Shown: in pieces, positions 43,585 to 54,851 of the stretch
Numbering within the stretch: position 1 is the first letter of the stretch
Layout of the letters: each line of letters starts with the position of its first letter
Origin: Rhizobium sp. TH2
GTDB taxonomy: Bacteria > Pseudomonadota > Alphaproteobacteria > Rhizobiales > Rhizobiaceae
Reading direction: 5' to 3'
Assembly (NCBI RefSeq): GCF_024707525.1
Contig: NZ_CP062231.1
Location: forward strand, 5,025,501-5,089,500
DNA length: 64,000 nucleotides
The notes under the pieces: model-generated
What the model saw: only the letters and a program-made list of their open reading frames with translations
What the model was told of the DNA's origin: nothing
The model's database searches: none
Made by a program: the position numbers and the translations under genes

Positions 43585-44007
43585 TCAATTGAGCAGATCG
43601 ACCAGGAATGGCACAAGCGGCTCGTCGGCCGCCGGCATCGGATAGGTCCGCAAATCGCGGGTCCGGACCCATTTGAGCGCCTGGCCCTCAAGGCCCCGCG
43701 CGATGCCCTCGTAGCGCCGGCAGATATAGAGCGGCATCAGCAGATGGAAGTCATCGTACGCATGGCTGGCGAAGGTCAGGGGCGCAAGACACGGCACCTG
43801 CGTGATGATGCCGAGTTCCTCCTTGAGTTCGCGGATTAATGTCTCCTCGGGCGTCTCGCCGGCTTCGACCTTGCCGCCCGGGAATTCCCACAGGCCCGCC
43901 ATCGGCTTGCCCTCGGGGCGCTGCGCGATCAGCACGCGGCGATCCGTATCGACCAACGCACAGGCGGCGACCAGCACGATCTTCTTCGGCTCGCCGCTCA
44001 AACCCAT
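43585..44007 (-). CDS. mutT: MutT/8-oxo-dGTP diphosphatase (Nudix hydrolase)
   Basis: 140 aa from ATG 44007, behind AGGGAG; the open frame extends far upstream but only as a shadow of the GNAT gene. It hydrolyses oxidised dGTP to prevent mutation. A complete Nudix box is present, GX5EX7REUXEEXGU: GGKVEAGETPEETLIRELKE followed by ELGI. It overlaps the end of the GNAT gene by 10 bases and closes the ppiC-argJ-GNAT-mutT run. Confidence 0.92.
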   Translation of the reverse strand: MGLSGEPKKIVLVAACALVDTDRRVLIAQRPEGKPMAGLWEFPGGKVEAGETPEETLIRELKEELGIITQVPCLAPLTFASHAYDDFHLLMPLYICRRYEGIARGLEGQALKWVRTRDLRTYPMPAADEPLVPFLVDLLN

Positions 44008-44777
44008 TCTCCCTTCTGCCAGTAGGCATAGGTGTAGGCGTCCTTGAAGCCCATCGAATCGTAGAGGTTCCGGGCATTGGTGTTCTTGACCAGCACTTGC
44101 AGCCAGGCCTGCCGGGCGCCGCGTAGCCGCGCCCAGCGCAGTGCCGAAGAGGCCAGTTCCCGGCCGATGCCCTTGCCGCGCAGGTTCTTCGCGACCACGA
44201 CCTGCTGCAGCCCGGCAAGATCGTTGTCCTGCACGCAGATGCCGACAGCCGAAGGACCATCTGCGCTTTCCATCAGGAACAAGCCAGCCGCCGGCTCGAT
44301 TGCCGAGATGATACTCGCAACAGTCGCGGTCGTCGTATCGCGCGCCTCGTCGATCCTGACACAAGCTTCGGCAAACCGCTGTATATCATGGGTCGGCAGG
44401 TGATCCATGCCGCCCTCGAGATCGAGCTCATCAAGATCGGCCATCATCACCAGCGTCTCATAGCCGCTGTGCCAGCCGAGACGACCGAGCAGATCAGGCA
44501 GTGCTGGCGGGCAGAGCGGCGACTGGCGGATGGCTGCGTTCAATCCCTCGGCGGCGAAGGCGGCCTCGGCCGCGCGAATGCGGGCCTCCATGTCGCGCTC
44601 GTCATGCGGATCCAGCGGCACAAGGCTGTTGAGCCGCTTGGATGGATGGCCTGGCGTGATGCGAAGCTGCCAGCTGCCATCGAAAGTAACGCGCGCGGCC
44701 GGCCAAGCCCGGAAGCCCGCAGCCTCCAGCCGGCGGACCAGCGGCAATCTTGGAACGTCAGCTGCGATAGTCGCCAT
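43998..44777 (-). CDS. GNAT family N-acetyltransferase
   Basis: 259 aa from ATG 44777 ([13 protein letters not shown]). The acetyl-CoA loop [19 protein letters not shown] and the following [17 protein letters not shown] are typical GNAT C-terminal motifs; the N-terminal half (about 1-130) is a second, degenerate acyltransferase-like lobe. The protein acceptor or small substrate is unknown. It overlaps argJ by 20 bases and mutT by 10. The argJ-GNAT-mutT order is usual in rhizobia, and a role beside arginine synthesis is positional only. Confidence 0.85.
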   Translation of the reverse strand: MATIAADVPRLPLVRRLEAAGFRAWPAARVTFDGSWQLRITPGHPSKRLNSLVPLDPHDERDMEARIRAAEAAFAAEGLNAAIRQSPLCPPALPDLLGRLGWHSGYETLVMMADLDELDLEGGMDHLPTHDIQRFAEACVRIDEARDTTTATVASIISAIEPAAGLFLMESADGPSAVGICVQDNDLAGLQQVVVAKNLRGKGIGRELASSALRWARLRGARQAWLQVLVKNTNARNLYDSMGFKDAYTYAYWQKGEWV

Positions 44778-45993
44778 TGATCTCGACATATTCCTTGGTC
44801 AGGTCACAGGTCCAAACGGTTGCCTTGCCATCGCCAAGCCCCAGATCGACCTTCACGGGAATCTCTTGCCCCTTCATGACGGCGGATGCGGCTGCCTCCG
44901 AATAATCAGGATCGCGCTCGCCTTCGACCGCCACGCGGATATCGCCGAACGAAATCGCCAGGCGATCGCGGTCGGCCGGTTCGCCGGCCTTGCCGACAGC
45001 CATGACCACGCGGCCCCAATTGGCGTCCTCACCGGCGATCGCCGTCTTGACCAAGGGGGAATTCGCGATCGACAGCGCGATCCGCTTGGCGCTCTCGTCG
45101 CTTACAGCGCCCGTAACGGTCACTTCGACCATCTTGCGTGCGCCTTCGCCGTCGCGCACCACCTGATGCGCAAGGTCGAGCAGCACGGCGTTGAGCGCAT
45201 CGGCAAAACCGGAGGCCTCGGAGGCCTTTTCGACGCGCTTCTGGCCGCGGTTTTTCGCCGCACCCGTGGCAAACAGCATCAGCGTGTCCGAGGTCGATGT
45301 GTCGCTATCGACCGTCACCGCATTGAAGCTCGGGCCGACGCCCTTGCCGAGCAGTTCCTGAAGTGCGCCAGGAGCAATATCCGCATCCGTCACGACAAAG
45401 GACAGCATCGTCGCCATATCTGGTGCGATCATGCCCGCACCTTTGGCGATGCCGTTGATCGTGACCCTGACGCCGCCGATCTCGGCCGTGCGCGTAGCGA
45501 CCTTCGGATAGGTATCGGTGGTCATGATCGCCTTGGCGGCGTCGAGCCAGAAATCGCCCTTCGCCTTGCCGTTCATGTCGCCGAGAACGCCTGCGAACTT
45601 GGTTGCATCGAGCGGTTCGCCGATCACGCCGGTGGAGGCGAGATAGATCTCGTCCACGCCACAGCCGATCGCTTCGGACGCGGATTTGGCCGTCAGCTCG
45701 GTCGCCGCGCGGCCCTTCTTGCCGGTGAATGCATTGGCATTGCCGGAATTGACCACGACGGCACGCGCCCGGCCCGTCGCCAGGTTGACACGGCAGAAAT
45801 CGACCGGCGCCGAAGGGCATTTCGAACGGGTGAAGACGCCCGCCACGCTAGCCGGCTCGTCGAACACCATCAGCAGCACATCGGTGCGGTTCTTGTATTT
45901 GATGCCCGCCTCTGCAGTGGCCATACGGACGCCATCCACGGCGGGCATGTCGGGGAAGGATTTGGGCGCGAGCGGTGAAACGGTGTGAGGCAT
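44758..45993 (-). CDS. argJ: Bifunctional glutamate N-acetyltransferase / ornithine acetyltransferase
   Basis: Arginine synthesis: recycles the acetyl group from N-acetylornithine to glutamate. 411 aa, processed autocatalytically into two chains at the conserved Thr in [14 protein letters not shown] (Thr195), giving the nucleophile at the new N-terminus. The oxyanion segment near 120-124 (ASTGVIG) is also present. Together with argH at 10.6 kb it makes two arginine steps in the window. It follows the ppiC gene by 77 bases, across a terminator. Confidence 0.95.
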   Translation of the reverse strand: MPHTVSPLAPKSFPDMPAVDGVRMATAEAGIKYKNRTDVLLMVFDEPASVAGVFTRSKCPSAPVDFCRVNLATGRARAVVVNSGNANAFTGKKGRAATELTAKSASEAIGCGVDEIYLASTGVIGEPLDATKFAGVLGDMNGKAKGDFWLDAAKAIMTTDTYPKVATRTAEIGGVRVTINGIAKGAGMIAPDMATMLSFVVTDADIAPGALQELLGKGVGPSFNAVTVDSDTSTSDTLMLFATGAAKNRGQKRVEKASEASGFADALNAVLLDLAHQVVRDGEGARKMVEVTVTGAVSDESAKRIALSIANSPLVKTAIAGEDANWGRVVMAVGKAGEPADRDRLAISFGDIRVAVEGERDPDYSEAAASAVMKGQEIPVKVDLGLGDGKATVWTCDLTKEYVEINGDYRS

Positions 45994-46023
45994 CGGCTTC
46001 TCCGTCAGATCGGCACGGAAGTA

Positions 46024-46053
46024 AACAAAAATGGCACCCGGAGACCGGGCGCC
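46024..46053 (-). terminator. Terminator of the peptidyl-prolyl isomerase gene
   Basis: Stem GGCGCCCGG/CCGGGTGCC (one G-T pair or mismatch) with a 3-base loop, followed on the minus strand by ATTTTTG. It lies 18 bases after the isomerase stop and before argJ, so argJ read-through would be partial. Confidence 0.75.
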
Positions 46054-46070
46054 ACTTCGCGAACTATCAA

Positions 46071-46925
46071 TTACTTGGCGGTCTTGTTCGCTTCGTCATA
46101 GAGCTTCTTGAGCGCCGGATCGTCGACCTCGATCTTTGCGCCTTCGCGCGAAGTCTTGAGCATTTCCATATACTTGTCGCGCAGCACGACTTGCTTGACC
46201 TGGTCCTTGACCTGGTCGAAGGCCGGCGGCGGGGCTGTGCGCTTGTCTTCAACCTTGATGACGTGGAAGCCGAACTGGGTCTTGACCGGCACCTTGGTGA
46301 CGTCGCCCTTGTTCATGGTGAACACGACGGCTTCGAATTCCGGCACCATCATGCCCTTCTTGAAGTAGCCGAGGTCGCCGCCATCCGACTTGTTGGGATC
46401 GGTCGACTTGGCCTTGGCGAGTTCGGCGAAATCCTTGCCCTCGCCGAGTTCCTTGATGATCGTCTTGGCCTCGTCCTCGGTCTTGACCAGGATGTGACGG
46501 GCACGGACTTCCTCGACCGGCGGCAGCGCCTTGACTTCCTTTTCGTAGCGGGCCTTGACCTCGGCATCGGTCACCGTATCGACGACATGCTTCTTGAAAT
46601 AGGTGTTGTGCAGTTCGCGATCGAGGATGAAATCGAGGCGCGCCTTGAAATCGGGCGTCTGGTCGAGCTTCTCGGCACGGGCCTTCACGGCGATGACCTT
46701 GGCGTCGATGATCGTGCTGAGTGCCGCGAGCTTCTTCTGGTCGTCGGGCAGCTGTGCAAGCTGAGGATCGAGGTTGCCGATGGCGAGGTCGAGGTCGGAC
46801 TTCTTGATCTCGGTGCCATCGATCTTCGCGATGACAGGATCCTTGGTGTCCTGGGCAAAGGCGGGCAGGGAAATGCCGGTCAATGCGACGAGCGCGGTGG
46901 CGGCAATCAGGTTAAAACGGGACAT
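46071..46925 (-). CDS. Periplasmic parvulin-type peptidyl-prolyl cis-trans isomerase
   Basis: 284 aa with a signal peptide ([25 protein letters not shown]). A SurA-like N-terminal helical region (about 27-125) is followed by a rotamase domain at about 135-235 ([47 protein letters not shown]). It folds outer-membrane proteins; a PrsA/PpiC-type name is used for rhizobial homologues. It diverges from secA across 241 bases, so an exported-protein chaperone and the export motor share a control region. Confidence 0.9.
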   Translation of the reverse strand: MSRFNLIAATALVALTGISLPAFAQDTKDPVIAKIDGTEIKKSDLDLAIGNLDPQLAQLPDDQKKLAALSTIIDAKVIAVKARAEKLDQTPDFKARLDFILDRELHNTYFKKHVVDTVTDAEVKARYEKEVKALPPVEEVRARHILVKTEDEAKTIIKELGEGKDFAELAKAKSTDPNKSDGGDLGYFKKGMMVPEFEAVVFTMNKGDVTKVPVKTQFGFHVIKVEDKRTAPPPAFDQVKDQVKQVVLRDKYMEMLKTSREGAKIEVDDPALKKLYDEANKTAK

Positions 46926-47166
46926 CTCTCTACCACTTTCCTCTCAATTCGGAATTCGGGTTCGGGATTTGCATTTTTCGGGCTAAAAGGCAATCGGAAA
47001 AGCGAGACTTTGACCCGGTCCCGTTGACATGGCGAACACCCCCTCTTATCTGTCTCGCGACCTTGGCGACGCGAATAGCGGCGTGCGCCGGAACGTCTTT
47101 TGTCGGGTCTTCATTGAATCCCTCCAGGCGTTTAACGTGAAATAGATTTGGGAAAGGACCATAGCA

Positions 47167-49887
<2,721 letters not shown>

Positions 49888-49909
49888 TCAGTCCAGCAAC
49901 CGATGACCG

Positions 49910-49938
49910 TGCCCCGGATGGATAATCCGGGGCATTTT
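49910..49938 (+). terminator. Terminator of secA
   Basis: A 10-bp perfect stem TGCCCCGGAT/ATCCGGGGCA with a 5-base loop, followed by TTTTCG. Confidence 0.85.
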
Positions 49939-49954
49939 CGTTTCAATATACGTC

Positions 49955-50026
49955 CGAGCCAATCGCCTCTGATCCAGGCGGAAAGATGCCCGGCAGAATC
50001 GGCTCCATTTCAATGCAAGAGGCTCC
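49955..50026. repeat. Partial copy of the 28.0-28.3 kb inverted-repeat element
   Basis: The last 33 bases (49994-50026) match the right end of the 28 kb element with about four differences (both contain CCATTTCAATGCAAGAGGCT). The preceding part also shares CCAATCGCCTCT and GGCGGAAAGATGCCCGGC with internal pieces of that element, in rearranged orientation. No left arm is seen, so this is a half copy. Confidence 0.8.
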
Positions 50027-50118
50027 AAGGTGCCTGACGTTGCAAATCCCGCATCCTCCATGGCATAGATGCCAGCGATCCCTATGGCGGATGCAGAGAT
50101 CAATCGAAGAAAGACAAA

Positions 50119-50928
50119 ATGTTCGTATCCAAAAAGCTCGTCTATCTCCAGATGCAGAAAACCGGCAGCACCCATGTGACCAAGGTGCTGAAGAAGCATA
50201 CCAAGGGCAAGACGAAGGAACGCCACGAACAGCTGGAGGACTATGACGCCTACAAGGACCGGCTGATCGTTTCATCCGTCCGCAATCCCTGGGACTGGTA
50301 CGTCTCGCTCTGGGCCTTCGGCTGCGGCGGGAGCGGCGGCTTCCACAAATATCTCGTGGCCACGCCCTGGAGCGAAATCCGCCACGCGCAAAAGCATGGC
50401 GGCGTCGGCGCAGCGGCAGGAGCGCTGGCGAGATCGGCAGCCCGCATCGGACGCCGCCCGGACTGGAAAGCGCTCTATGCCGATGCTTCCAACGAGGCGA
50501 ACTTCCGGGCCTGGCTGAAGCTCGTACTGGGCGAAGAGGGCAGGCACATCCAGAAGGAAGGCTATGCCACGAGCGACGTGAAATCCGTGATCGGCTTCAA
50601 GACATACCGCTTCCTGGCGCTGACCACGGAATTCGACAAGTGGAACAATATCGGCCGCAAGGCCCGGACCTATGACGAGCTCTCACGCTTCGCCGACGAG
50701 CACACGATCACCAGGCGCATCCTCCGGATGGAAACATTGAACGGCGATATCTACGACATGCTGCAAGCGGTCGGCGCGAAGGTGACGATGGAAGACATCG
50801 AGACGATCGGCAAGACCAACGTCTCCGTCCACCGCAAATACGATACCTATTATGACGACGAGACCTACAAGCTCGTTGCCGATCGCGACCGCTTCATCAT
50901 CGACCGCTACGGATACAAGATGTTCTGA
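50119..50928 (+). CDS. Sulfotransferase-family protein
   Basis: 269 aa. The 5'-phosphosulfate loop is at the N-terminus (LVYLQMQKTGSTHVTK, residues 7-22), and the 3'-phosphate motif follows as SSVRNPWDWYVSLWAF near residue 54-69, the two diagnostic PAPS-binding elements. The C-terminal part is basic, with many Tyr, without membrane segments. The acceptor (sugar, lipid or peptide) is unknown, and there is no PAPS synthesis or glycan gene nearby. It is a lone gene between a repeat fragment and dodecin. Confidence 0.78.
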   Translation: MFVSKKLVYLQMQKTGSTHVTKVLKKHTKGKTKERHEQLEDYDAYKDRLIVSSVRNPWDWYVSLWAFGCGGSGGFHKYLVATPWSEIRHAQKHGGVGAAAGALARSAARIGRRPDWKALYADASNEANFRAWLKLVLGEEGRHIQKEGYATSDVKSVIGFKTYRFLALTTEFDKWNNIGRKARTYDELSRFADEHTITRRILRMETLNGDIYDMLQAVGAKVTMEDIETIGKTNVSVHRKYDTYYDDETYKLVADRDRFIIDRYGYKMF

Positions 50929-51016
50929 AGCGGCGGTGCCGTTTGACATCGATCAAGAATTGCCTGATCGTGATCGCCGGCCGCGGCCCATGGCCCGACC
51001 GGCCAGGGAGGCTAGC

Positions 51017-51226
51017 ATGTCCAATCATGTCTACAAGAAAGTGGAACTCGTCGGCAGTTCCAAGACCTCGGTAACCGATGCGATCGAAGCCGCAATTTCG
51101 CGCGCCTCGAAAACCATGCGAAACCTCGACTGGTTCGAAGTCGACCAGATCAGGGGACATATCAAGAATGGTTCGGTGGAGCATTACCAAGTGTCGATGA
51201 AGGTCGGTTTCCGGATCGACGATTGA
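51017..51226 (+). CDS. Dodecin (flavin-binding storage protein)
   Basis: 69 aa from ATG 51017, behind GGGAGG. The whole sequence is a dodecin: MSNHVYKKVELVGSS, SVTDAIEAAISRASKTMRNL and the flavin-stacking Trp in LDWFEVDQIRGHI, with the conserved Gln two positions after the aspartate. Dodecins form 12-mers that store FMN/FAD or lumichrome and quench light damage. A longer frame from 50852 runs through the sulfotransferase tail and is not used. Confidence 0.95.
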   Translation: MSNHVYKKVELVGSSKTSVTDAIEAAISRASKTMRNLDWFEVDQIRGHIKNGSVEHYQVSMKVGFRIDD

Positions 51227-51329
51227 CGGCCGGCCTGCTGATACTGCACGGAAAAGACCTGTCCGGCGCGTGATCGCTCGCGGGCGATTCCGTGCGCAAC
51301 GCGATTGTGCCTATTGAAGGAAATCATGC

Positions 51330-51710
51330 ATGTATTACGCAATCCTGGCCTATCACCTCGAAGGCGTCGTGGAATCCTGGAGCGCCGAGGAAGACGCGAC
51401 GCTGATGACCGAGTTGCTGCAGGTCAACGATCGTCTCGTCAAGGCAAAGCACCTCGGGCCGGCAGCGCGGCTTGGCCCAACCACTGGGGCCGTCACGCTG
51501 CGAGGCCCCGGTGCGGGCGTGGTCATCGACGGCCCCTTCGCCGAAACCAAGGAACAGCTTCTCGGTCTCTACGTCGTGGATTTCCCTGATATCGAGCAAG
51601 CCGTGGCCGCAGCCCGCGACCTGCGCCGCGCCAATCCATCGGCGGTTTACGAAATCAGGCCGATTTCACTTTATCTGCCGGGCGCGCCACTGGAGCAGGG
51701 TGGGGAGTAG
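51330..51710 (+). CDS. YCII/DGPF-domain protein
   Basis: 126 aa. The DGPF-type motif is present as VIDGPFAETKEQLLGLYVVDF (central), with MYYAILAY at the start and an EIRPI end. YCII-related proteins are ferredoxin-like folds, sometimes encoded beside ECF sigma factors; none is adjacent here. The function is unknown. Downstream, it faces ubiG tail to tail with a 12-base gap. Confidence 0.87.
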   Translation: MYYAILAYHLEGVVESWSAEEDATLMTELLQVNDRLVKAKHLGPAARLGPTTGAVTLRGPGAGVVIDGPFAETKEQLLGLYVVDFPDIEQAVAAARDLRRANPSAVYEIRPISLYLPGAPLEQGGE

Positions 51711-51722
51711 CGAGAAGATCGA

Positions 51723-52466
51723 CTACGCCCGCTCGGCCACGATCATGTAATTCACGTCCATATCCCTAGACAGGTTCCACTGGTTGCTCAGCGGGTTGAA
51801 GAACACGCCAGTGCGATCGGTCACCACCATGCCCGAGGCCACCAGCGGCGCCTCCAACTCCTCCGGACGCACCAGCTTGTCATATTGATGCGTGCCACGC
51901 GGCAGCCAGCGCAGGATGTTTTCGGCCGCGACGATGGCGAGCGCCGCCGCCTTGAATGTGCGGTTGATCGTGGCGACGAACATCAGACCGCCGGGCTTCA
52001 CCATCGAGGCGCAGGTTTCCATGAAGAAGGGCACATCAGAGACATGCTCGACCACTTCCATGTTGAGCACGATGTCGAATTTCTCGCCATCGGCGGCCAG
52101 CGCTTCGGCCGTGACCGCCCGATAATCCACCACCGCGCCGGATTGCTCGGCATGGGTCTTGGCGATGCCGATATTCTTCTCGGACGCATCGGCGCCGAGC
52201 ACATTGGCGCCCATCCGCGCCACCGGCTCGGACAGCAACCCGCCGCCGCAGCCGATATCGAGCAAGCGCAGCCCTTCCAGTGGCTTGTGCGACTTCGGAT
52301 CGCGGCCGAACTGCCGGCAGGCACGGTCCCTGATATAGGCGAGCCGTACCGGGTTGAATTTGTGCAACGGCTTGAACTTGCCCGCCGGATCCCACCACTC
52401 CGCCGCCATCGCGGAGAAACGGTCGACCTCGGATTGGTCGATTGTGGTCTTTGCCGCTTCGCTCAT
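51723..52466 (-). CDS. ubiG: Bifunctional ubiquinone O-methyltransferase UbiG
   Basis: Carries out two O-methylations in ubiquinone synthesis (2-polyprenyl-6-hydroxyphenol and 3-demethylubiquinol). 247 aa, standard length. The SAM loop [13 protein letters not shown] and the family-specific start [24 protein letters not shown] fix the identity. In many rhizobia ubiG is next to lysC; here it is about 43 kb away, a local rearrangement relative to that order. It is 51 bases after the VWA gene end on the same strand. Confidence 0.95.
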   Translation of the reverse strand: MSEAAKTTIDQSEVDRFSAMAAEWWDPAGKFKPLHKFNPVRLAYIRDRACRQFGRDPKSHKPLEGLRLLDIGCGGGLLSEPVARMGANVLGADASEKNIGIAKTHAEQSGAVVDYRAVTAEALAADGEKFDIVLNMEVVEHVSDVPFFMETCASMVKPGGLMFVATINRTFKAAALAIVAAENILRWLPRGTHQYDKLVRPEELEAPLVASGMVVTDRTGVFFNPLSNQWNLSRDMDVNYMIVAERA

Positions 52467-52517
52467 GGTCGTGCTCCGGAATACTGAACTGACAGGACCT
52501 ATATAGGGTGAAGACCC

Positions 52518-53702
52518 CTATCGCGACAATTCTTTTGCCGCAGCCTCCAGCCCGCCGAGCGTCAACGGATACATCTTGCCGGCGAAGAGCTGGCGCACGA
52601 TTCCGATCGACTGCGTATAACCCCAATGCTTCTCCGGCACCGGATTGAGCCAGACGCTCTTGCGGAAATGCCCGGTGATCAGATTGAGCCAGGCCGCCCC
52701 CGCCCGGCTGTTCCAATGCTCGACCGAGCCGCCCGGCATGGTGATCTCATACGGGCTCATCGAGGCGTCGCCTGCAAAGATCACCTTGTAGTCCGGCCCA
52801 TAGGTGCGGATCACATCCACGGTATCGATCATCGATGAGCGCCGGCGGTGATTGTCCTTCCACACGCCCTCGTAAAGGCAATTGTGGAAATAGAAATATT
52901 CGAGCTGCCGGAATTCCGATTTTGCCGCCGAGAACAGCTCTTCCGCCACCTTCAGGTGATCGTCCATCGAGCCGCCGATATCGAAGAACATCAGGAGCTT
53001 GACGCGGTTCTTGCGCTCCGGTCGGGTCTTGACGTCGAGCCAGCCATGCTCGGCGGTCGAGCGGATCGTGTCGTCGAGATCGAGTTCCTCGTCCGCGCCA
53101 TCACGCACCCAGCGGCGCAGGCGTTTCAGCGCCACCTTGATGTTGCGGGTGCCCAGTTCGACCGAATCGTCGAGATTTCTGAAGGCGCGCTCGTCCCACA
53201 CCTTCACCGCCCGGCGATGGCGCGATTCCTTCTGCCCGATCCTGACACCTTCGGGATTGTAGCCACCGGCGCCGAAGGGCGAGGTGCCGCCGGTGCCGAT
53301 CCATTTCGAACCGCCCTGATGCCGACCCTTCTGCTCCTCGAGTCGCTGCCTGAGCGCCTCCATCAGCTTGTCGAAACCGCCGAGGCTCTCGACCAGCCGC
53401 TTCTCGTCGTCGGTCAGATGTTTGTCCGCCAGCCGCCGCAGCCATTCCTCGGGAATGTCGCTCACATCGACCGCCGACGTACCGGCTACCGCCTCGACGC
53501 CCTTGAAATAATGCGCGAAAACCTGGTCGAACCGATCGATGAACCGCTCGTCCTTCACCAGCGCCGCACGCGCCAGGAAGTAGAACGCCTCGATATCATA
53601 GTCGGCGATATGTGCATCCATCCCCTCGAGCAGCGAAAGATATTCCCGGAGCGTGACCGGGACTTTCGCTGCCTTGAGTTCGAGGAAGAAGGGGATGAAC
53701 AC
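52518..53702 (-). CDS. VWA domain protein (CoxE-like, MoxR partner)
   Basis: 394 aa. It opens with the CoxE-type sequence MFIPFFLELKAAKVPVTLREYL, and the C-terminal half is a von Willebrand A domain with its metal site MFFDIGGSMDDHLK (DxGxS) near 245. With MoxR-type AAA+ ATPases such proteins act as chaperones that insert metal or remodel a target enzyme (as CoxD/CoxE for CO dehydrogenase). It begins 9 bases after the metA stop, with no room for its own promoter, so it is read with metA; the probable MoxR partner lies just upstream of metA. Confidence 0.86.
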   Translation of the reverse strand: MFIPFFLELKAAKVPVTLREYLSLLEGMDAHIADYDIEAFYFLARAALVKDERFIDRFDQVFAHYFKGVEAVAGTSAVDVSDIPEEWLRRLADKHLTDDEKRLVESLGGFDKLMEALRQRLEEQKGRHQGGSKWIGTGGTSPFGAGGYNPEGVRIGQKESRHRRAVKVWDERAFRNLDDSVELGTRNIKVALKRLRRWVRDGADEELDLDDTIRSTAEHGWLDVKTRPERKNRVKLLMFFDIGGSMDDHLKVAEELFSAAKSEFRQLEYFYFHNCLYEGVWKDNHRRRSSMIDTVDVIRTYGPDYKVIFAGDASMSPYEITMPGGSVEHWNSRAGAAWLNLITGHFRKSVWLNPVPEKHWGYTQSIGIVRQLFAGKMYPLTLGGLEAAAKELSR

Positions 53703-53711
53703 GGGCTTGCC

Positions 53712-54653
53712 TTACGCCTCCTCAAGCACCTTGGCCCGAATCCCCACCTGGCTCAGATCGAACTCCGTCGTCTGGTAGACCTGGTTGATCCAGTTGCCGA
53801 ACAACAGATGCGCGTGGCTGCGCCAGCGGTTGAGCGGCGGCTGGGTCGGGTCGTTGTGGGTAAAATAGTTGGCGGGCATCTTGATCGGGATGCCGGCCGA
53901 CTGATCGCGGAAATATTCGTCGGCCAGCGAGGTCGAGTCATATTCCACATGATTGAACATGTAGAGCCGGTTGCCCTTCTTCTCGGCGACGAGGCACAGC
54001 CCGGCATCGGGTGAAGTCATCAGCGCCTCGAGCCCCGAGGATGGGTCGATATCCTTCTGCAGAACCTCGGTCCAGCGGGATACGGGAACTGCGAAATCAT
54101 CGGAGAAACCAAGCAGATAGGGCGAGGACGGATTGAGATTGCGATGCTGGTACACGCCGAAGGCCTTCTCCGGCAGGATGTATTTCGGCACCTTGTGGAA
54201 GTGGTAGATCGCCGCCATCGCGCCCCAGCAGATGTTGAGCGTCGAATGGACATTGGTCTCGGTCCAGTCGAGGATCGCCTTCATCTCGTCCCAATAGGTC
54301 ACATCCTCGTAATCGAGCATCTCCACCGGCGCGCCTGTTATGATGAAGCCATCGAACTTGCGGTGCTTGATCTCGTCCCAGGTGTTGTAGAACGAGAGCA
54401 GATGATCCTCGGACGTGTTCTTCGACTTGTGCCCACCGATGCGGACGAGCGACAGATCGACCTGCAGCGGCGAGGCGCCGACGAGGCGCGCCATCTGGAC
54501 CTCGGTCTTGATCTTGTTGGGCATCAGGTTGAGCAGGCCGATCTGCAGCGGGCGGATATCCTGCCGGATGGCGGCGGAATCCGTCATCACGGACACGCCC
54601 TCGGCAACAAGCGTCTGGAACGCGGGCAACTGGTCGGGAATCTTGATAGGCAT
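53712..54653 (-). CDS. metA: Homoserine O-acyltransferase MetA (predicted O-acetyltransferase)
   Basis: First committed step of methionine synthesis: acylates homoserine. 313 aa. The catalytic Cys142 (NICWGA) and the His235/Glu237 pair (FNHVEYD) are in the standard MetA positions. Residue 111 is Glu (GAPVEML), where E. coli has Gly; in characterised MetA proteins Glu111 goes with acetyl-CoA and Gly with succinyl-CoA, so I predict an acetyltransferase despite the common succinyltransferase name. It is preceded by a SAM-II riboswitch and followed 9 bases later by the VWA gene. Confidence 0.94.
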   Translation of the reverse strand: MPIKIPDQLPAFQTLVAEGVSVMTDSAAIRQDIRPLQIGLLNLMPNKIKTEVQMARLVGASPLQVDLSLVRIGGHKSKNTSEDHLLSFYNTWDEIKHRKFDGFIITGAPVEMLDYEDVTYWDEMKAILDWTETNVHSTLNICWGAMAAIYHFHKVPKYILPEKAFGVYQHRNLNPSSPYLLGFSDDFAVPVSRWTEVLQKDIDPSSGLEALMTSPDAGLCLVAEKKGNRLYMFNHVEYDSTSLADEYFRDQSAGIPIKMPANYFTHNDPTQPPLNRWRSHAHLLFGNWINQVYQTTEFDLSQVGIRAKVLEEA

Positions 54654-54715
54654 CGGGGCACTCCAATACGCCGGCGATAAACAATCGCTGACGGTCCCCG
54701 AGTTCCGGTGGCCCT

Positions 54716-54766
54716 ATTTAGCGATTTGTTTAACGTGGCTGCAAGCCGGCCGGCAAATCACCACGG
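54716..54766 (-). ncRNA. SAM-II riboswitch upstream of metA
   Basis: On the minus strand the run GGTGATTTG, then CCGGCTTGCAGCCACG, TTAAACAA and CGCTAAA matches the SAM-II (metA) consensus, including the pseudoknot-forming TTTGCCGGCCGGC and the terminal A-rich segment. SAM-II binds S-adenosylmethionine and hides the ribosome site of metA. It lies 63 bases before the metA start, and its 5' end falls at the predicted transcription start. Position and organism are as known for this RNA class. Confidence 0.93.
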
Positions 54767-54771
54767 TTTCT

Positions 54772-54800
54772 CTCATATACCGGGTGATGCACATTTTCAA
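54772..54800 (-). promoter_or_regulatory. Probable sigma-70-type promoter of metA
   Basis: On the minus strand, TTGAAA (54800-54795), a 17-base spacer, and TATGAG (54777-54772). A start about 7 bases on falls at 54765, exactly where the SAM-II aptamer begins. Confidence 0.7.
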
Positions 54801-54851
54801 TCGGGTTGAAATTCAGTCGATTTGGCGGGCGCAGCCACTGGGATCTGCGCC

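Noticed and set aside
44530..45978. 482-codon open frame antisense to argJ and the GNAT gene
   Set aside because: argJ and GNAT are supported by motifs; the antisense frame is not protein-like.
52848..54014. 388-codon open frame antisense to the VWA and metA genes
   Set aside because: Both sense genes carry complete active sites; this is a shadow frame.
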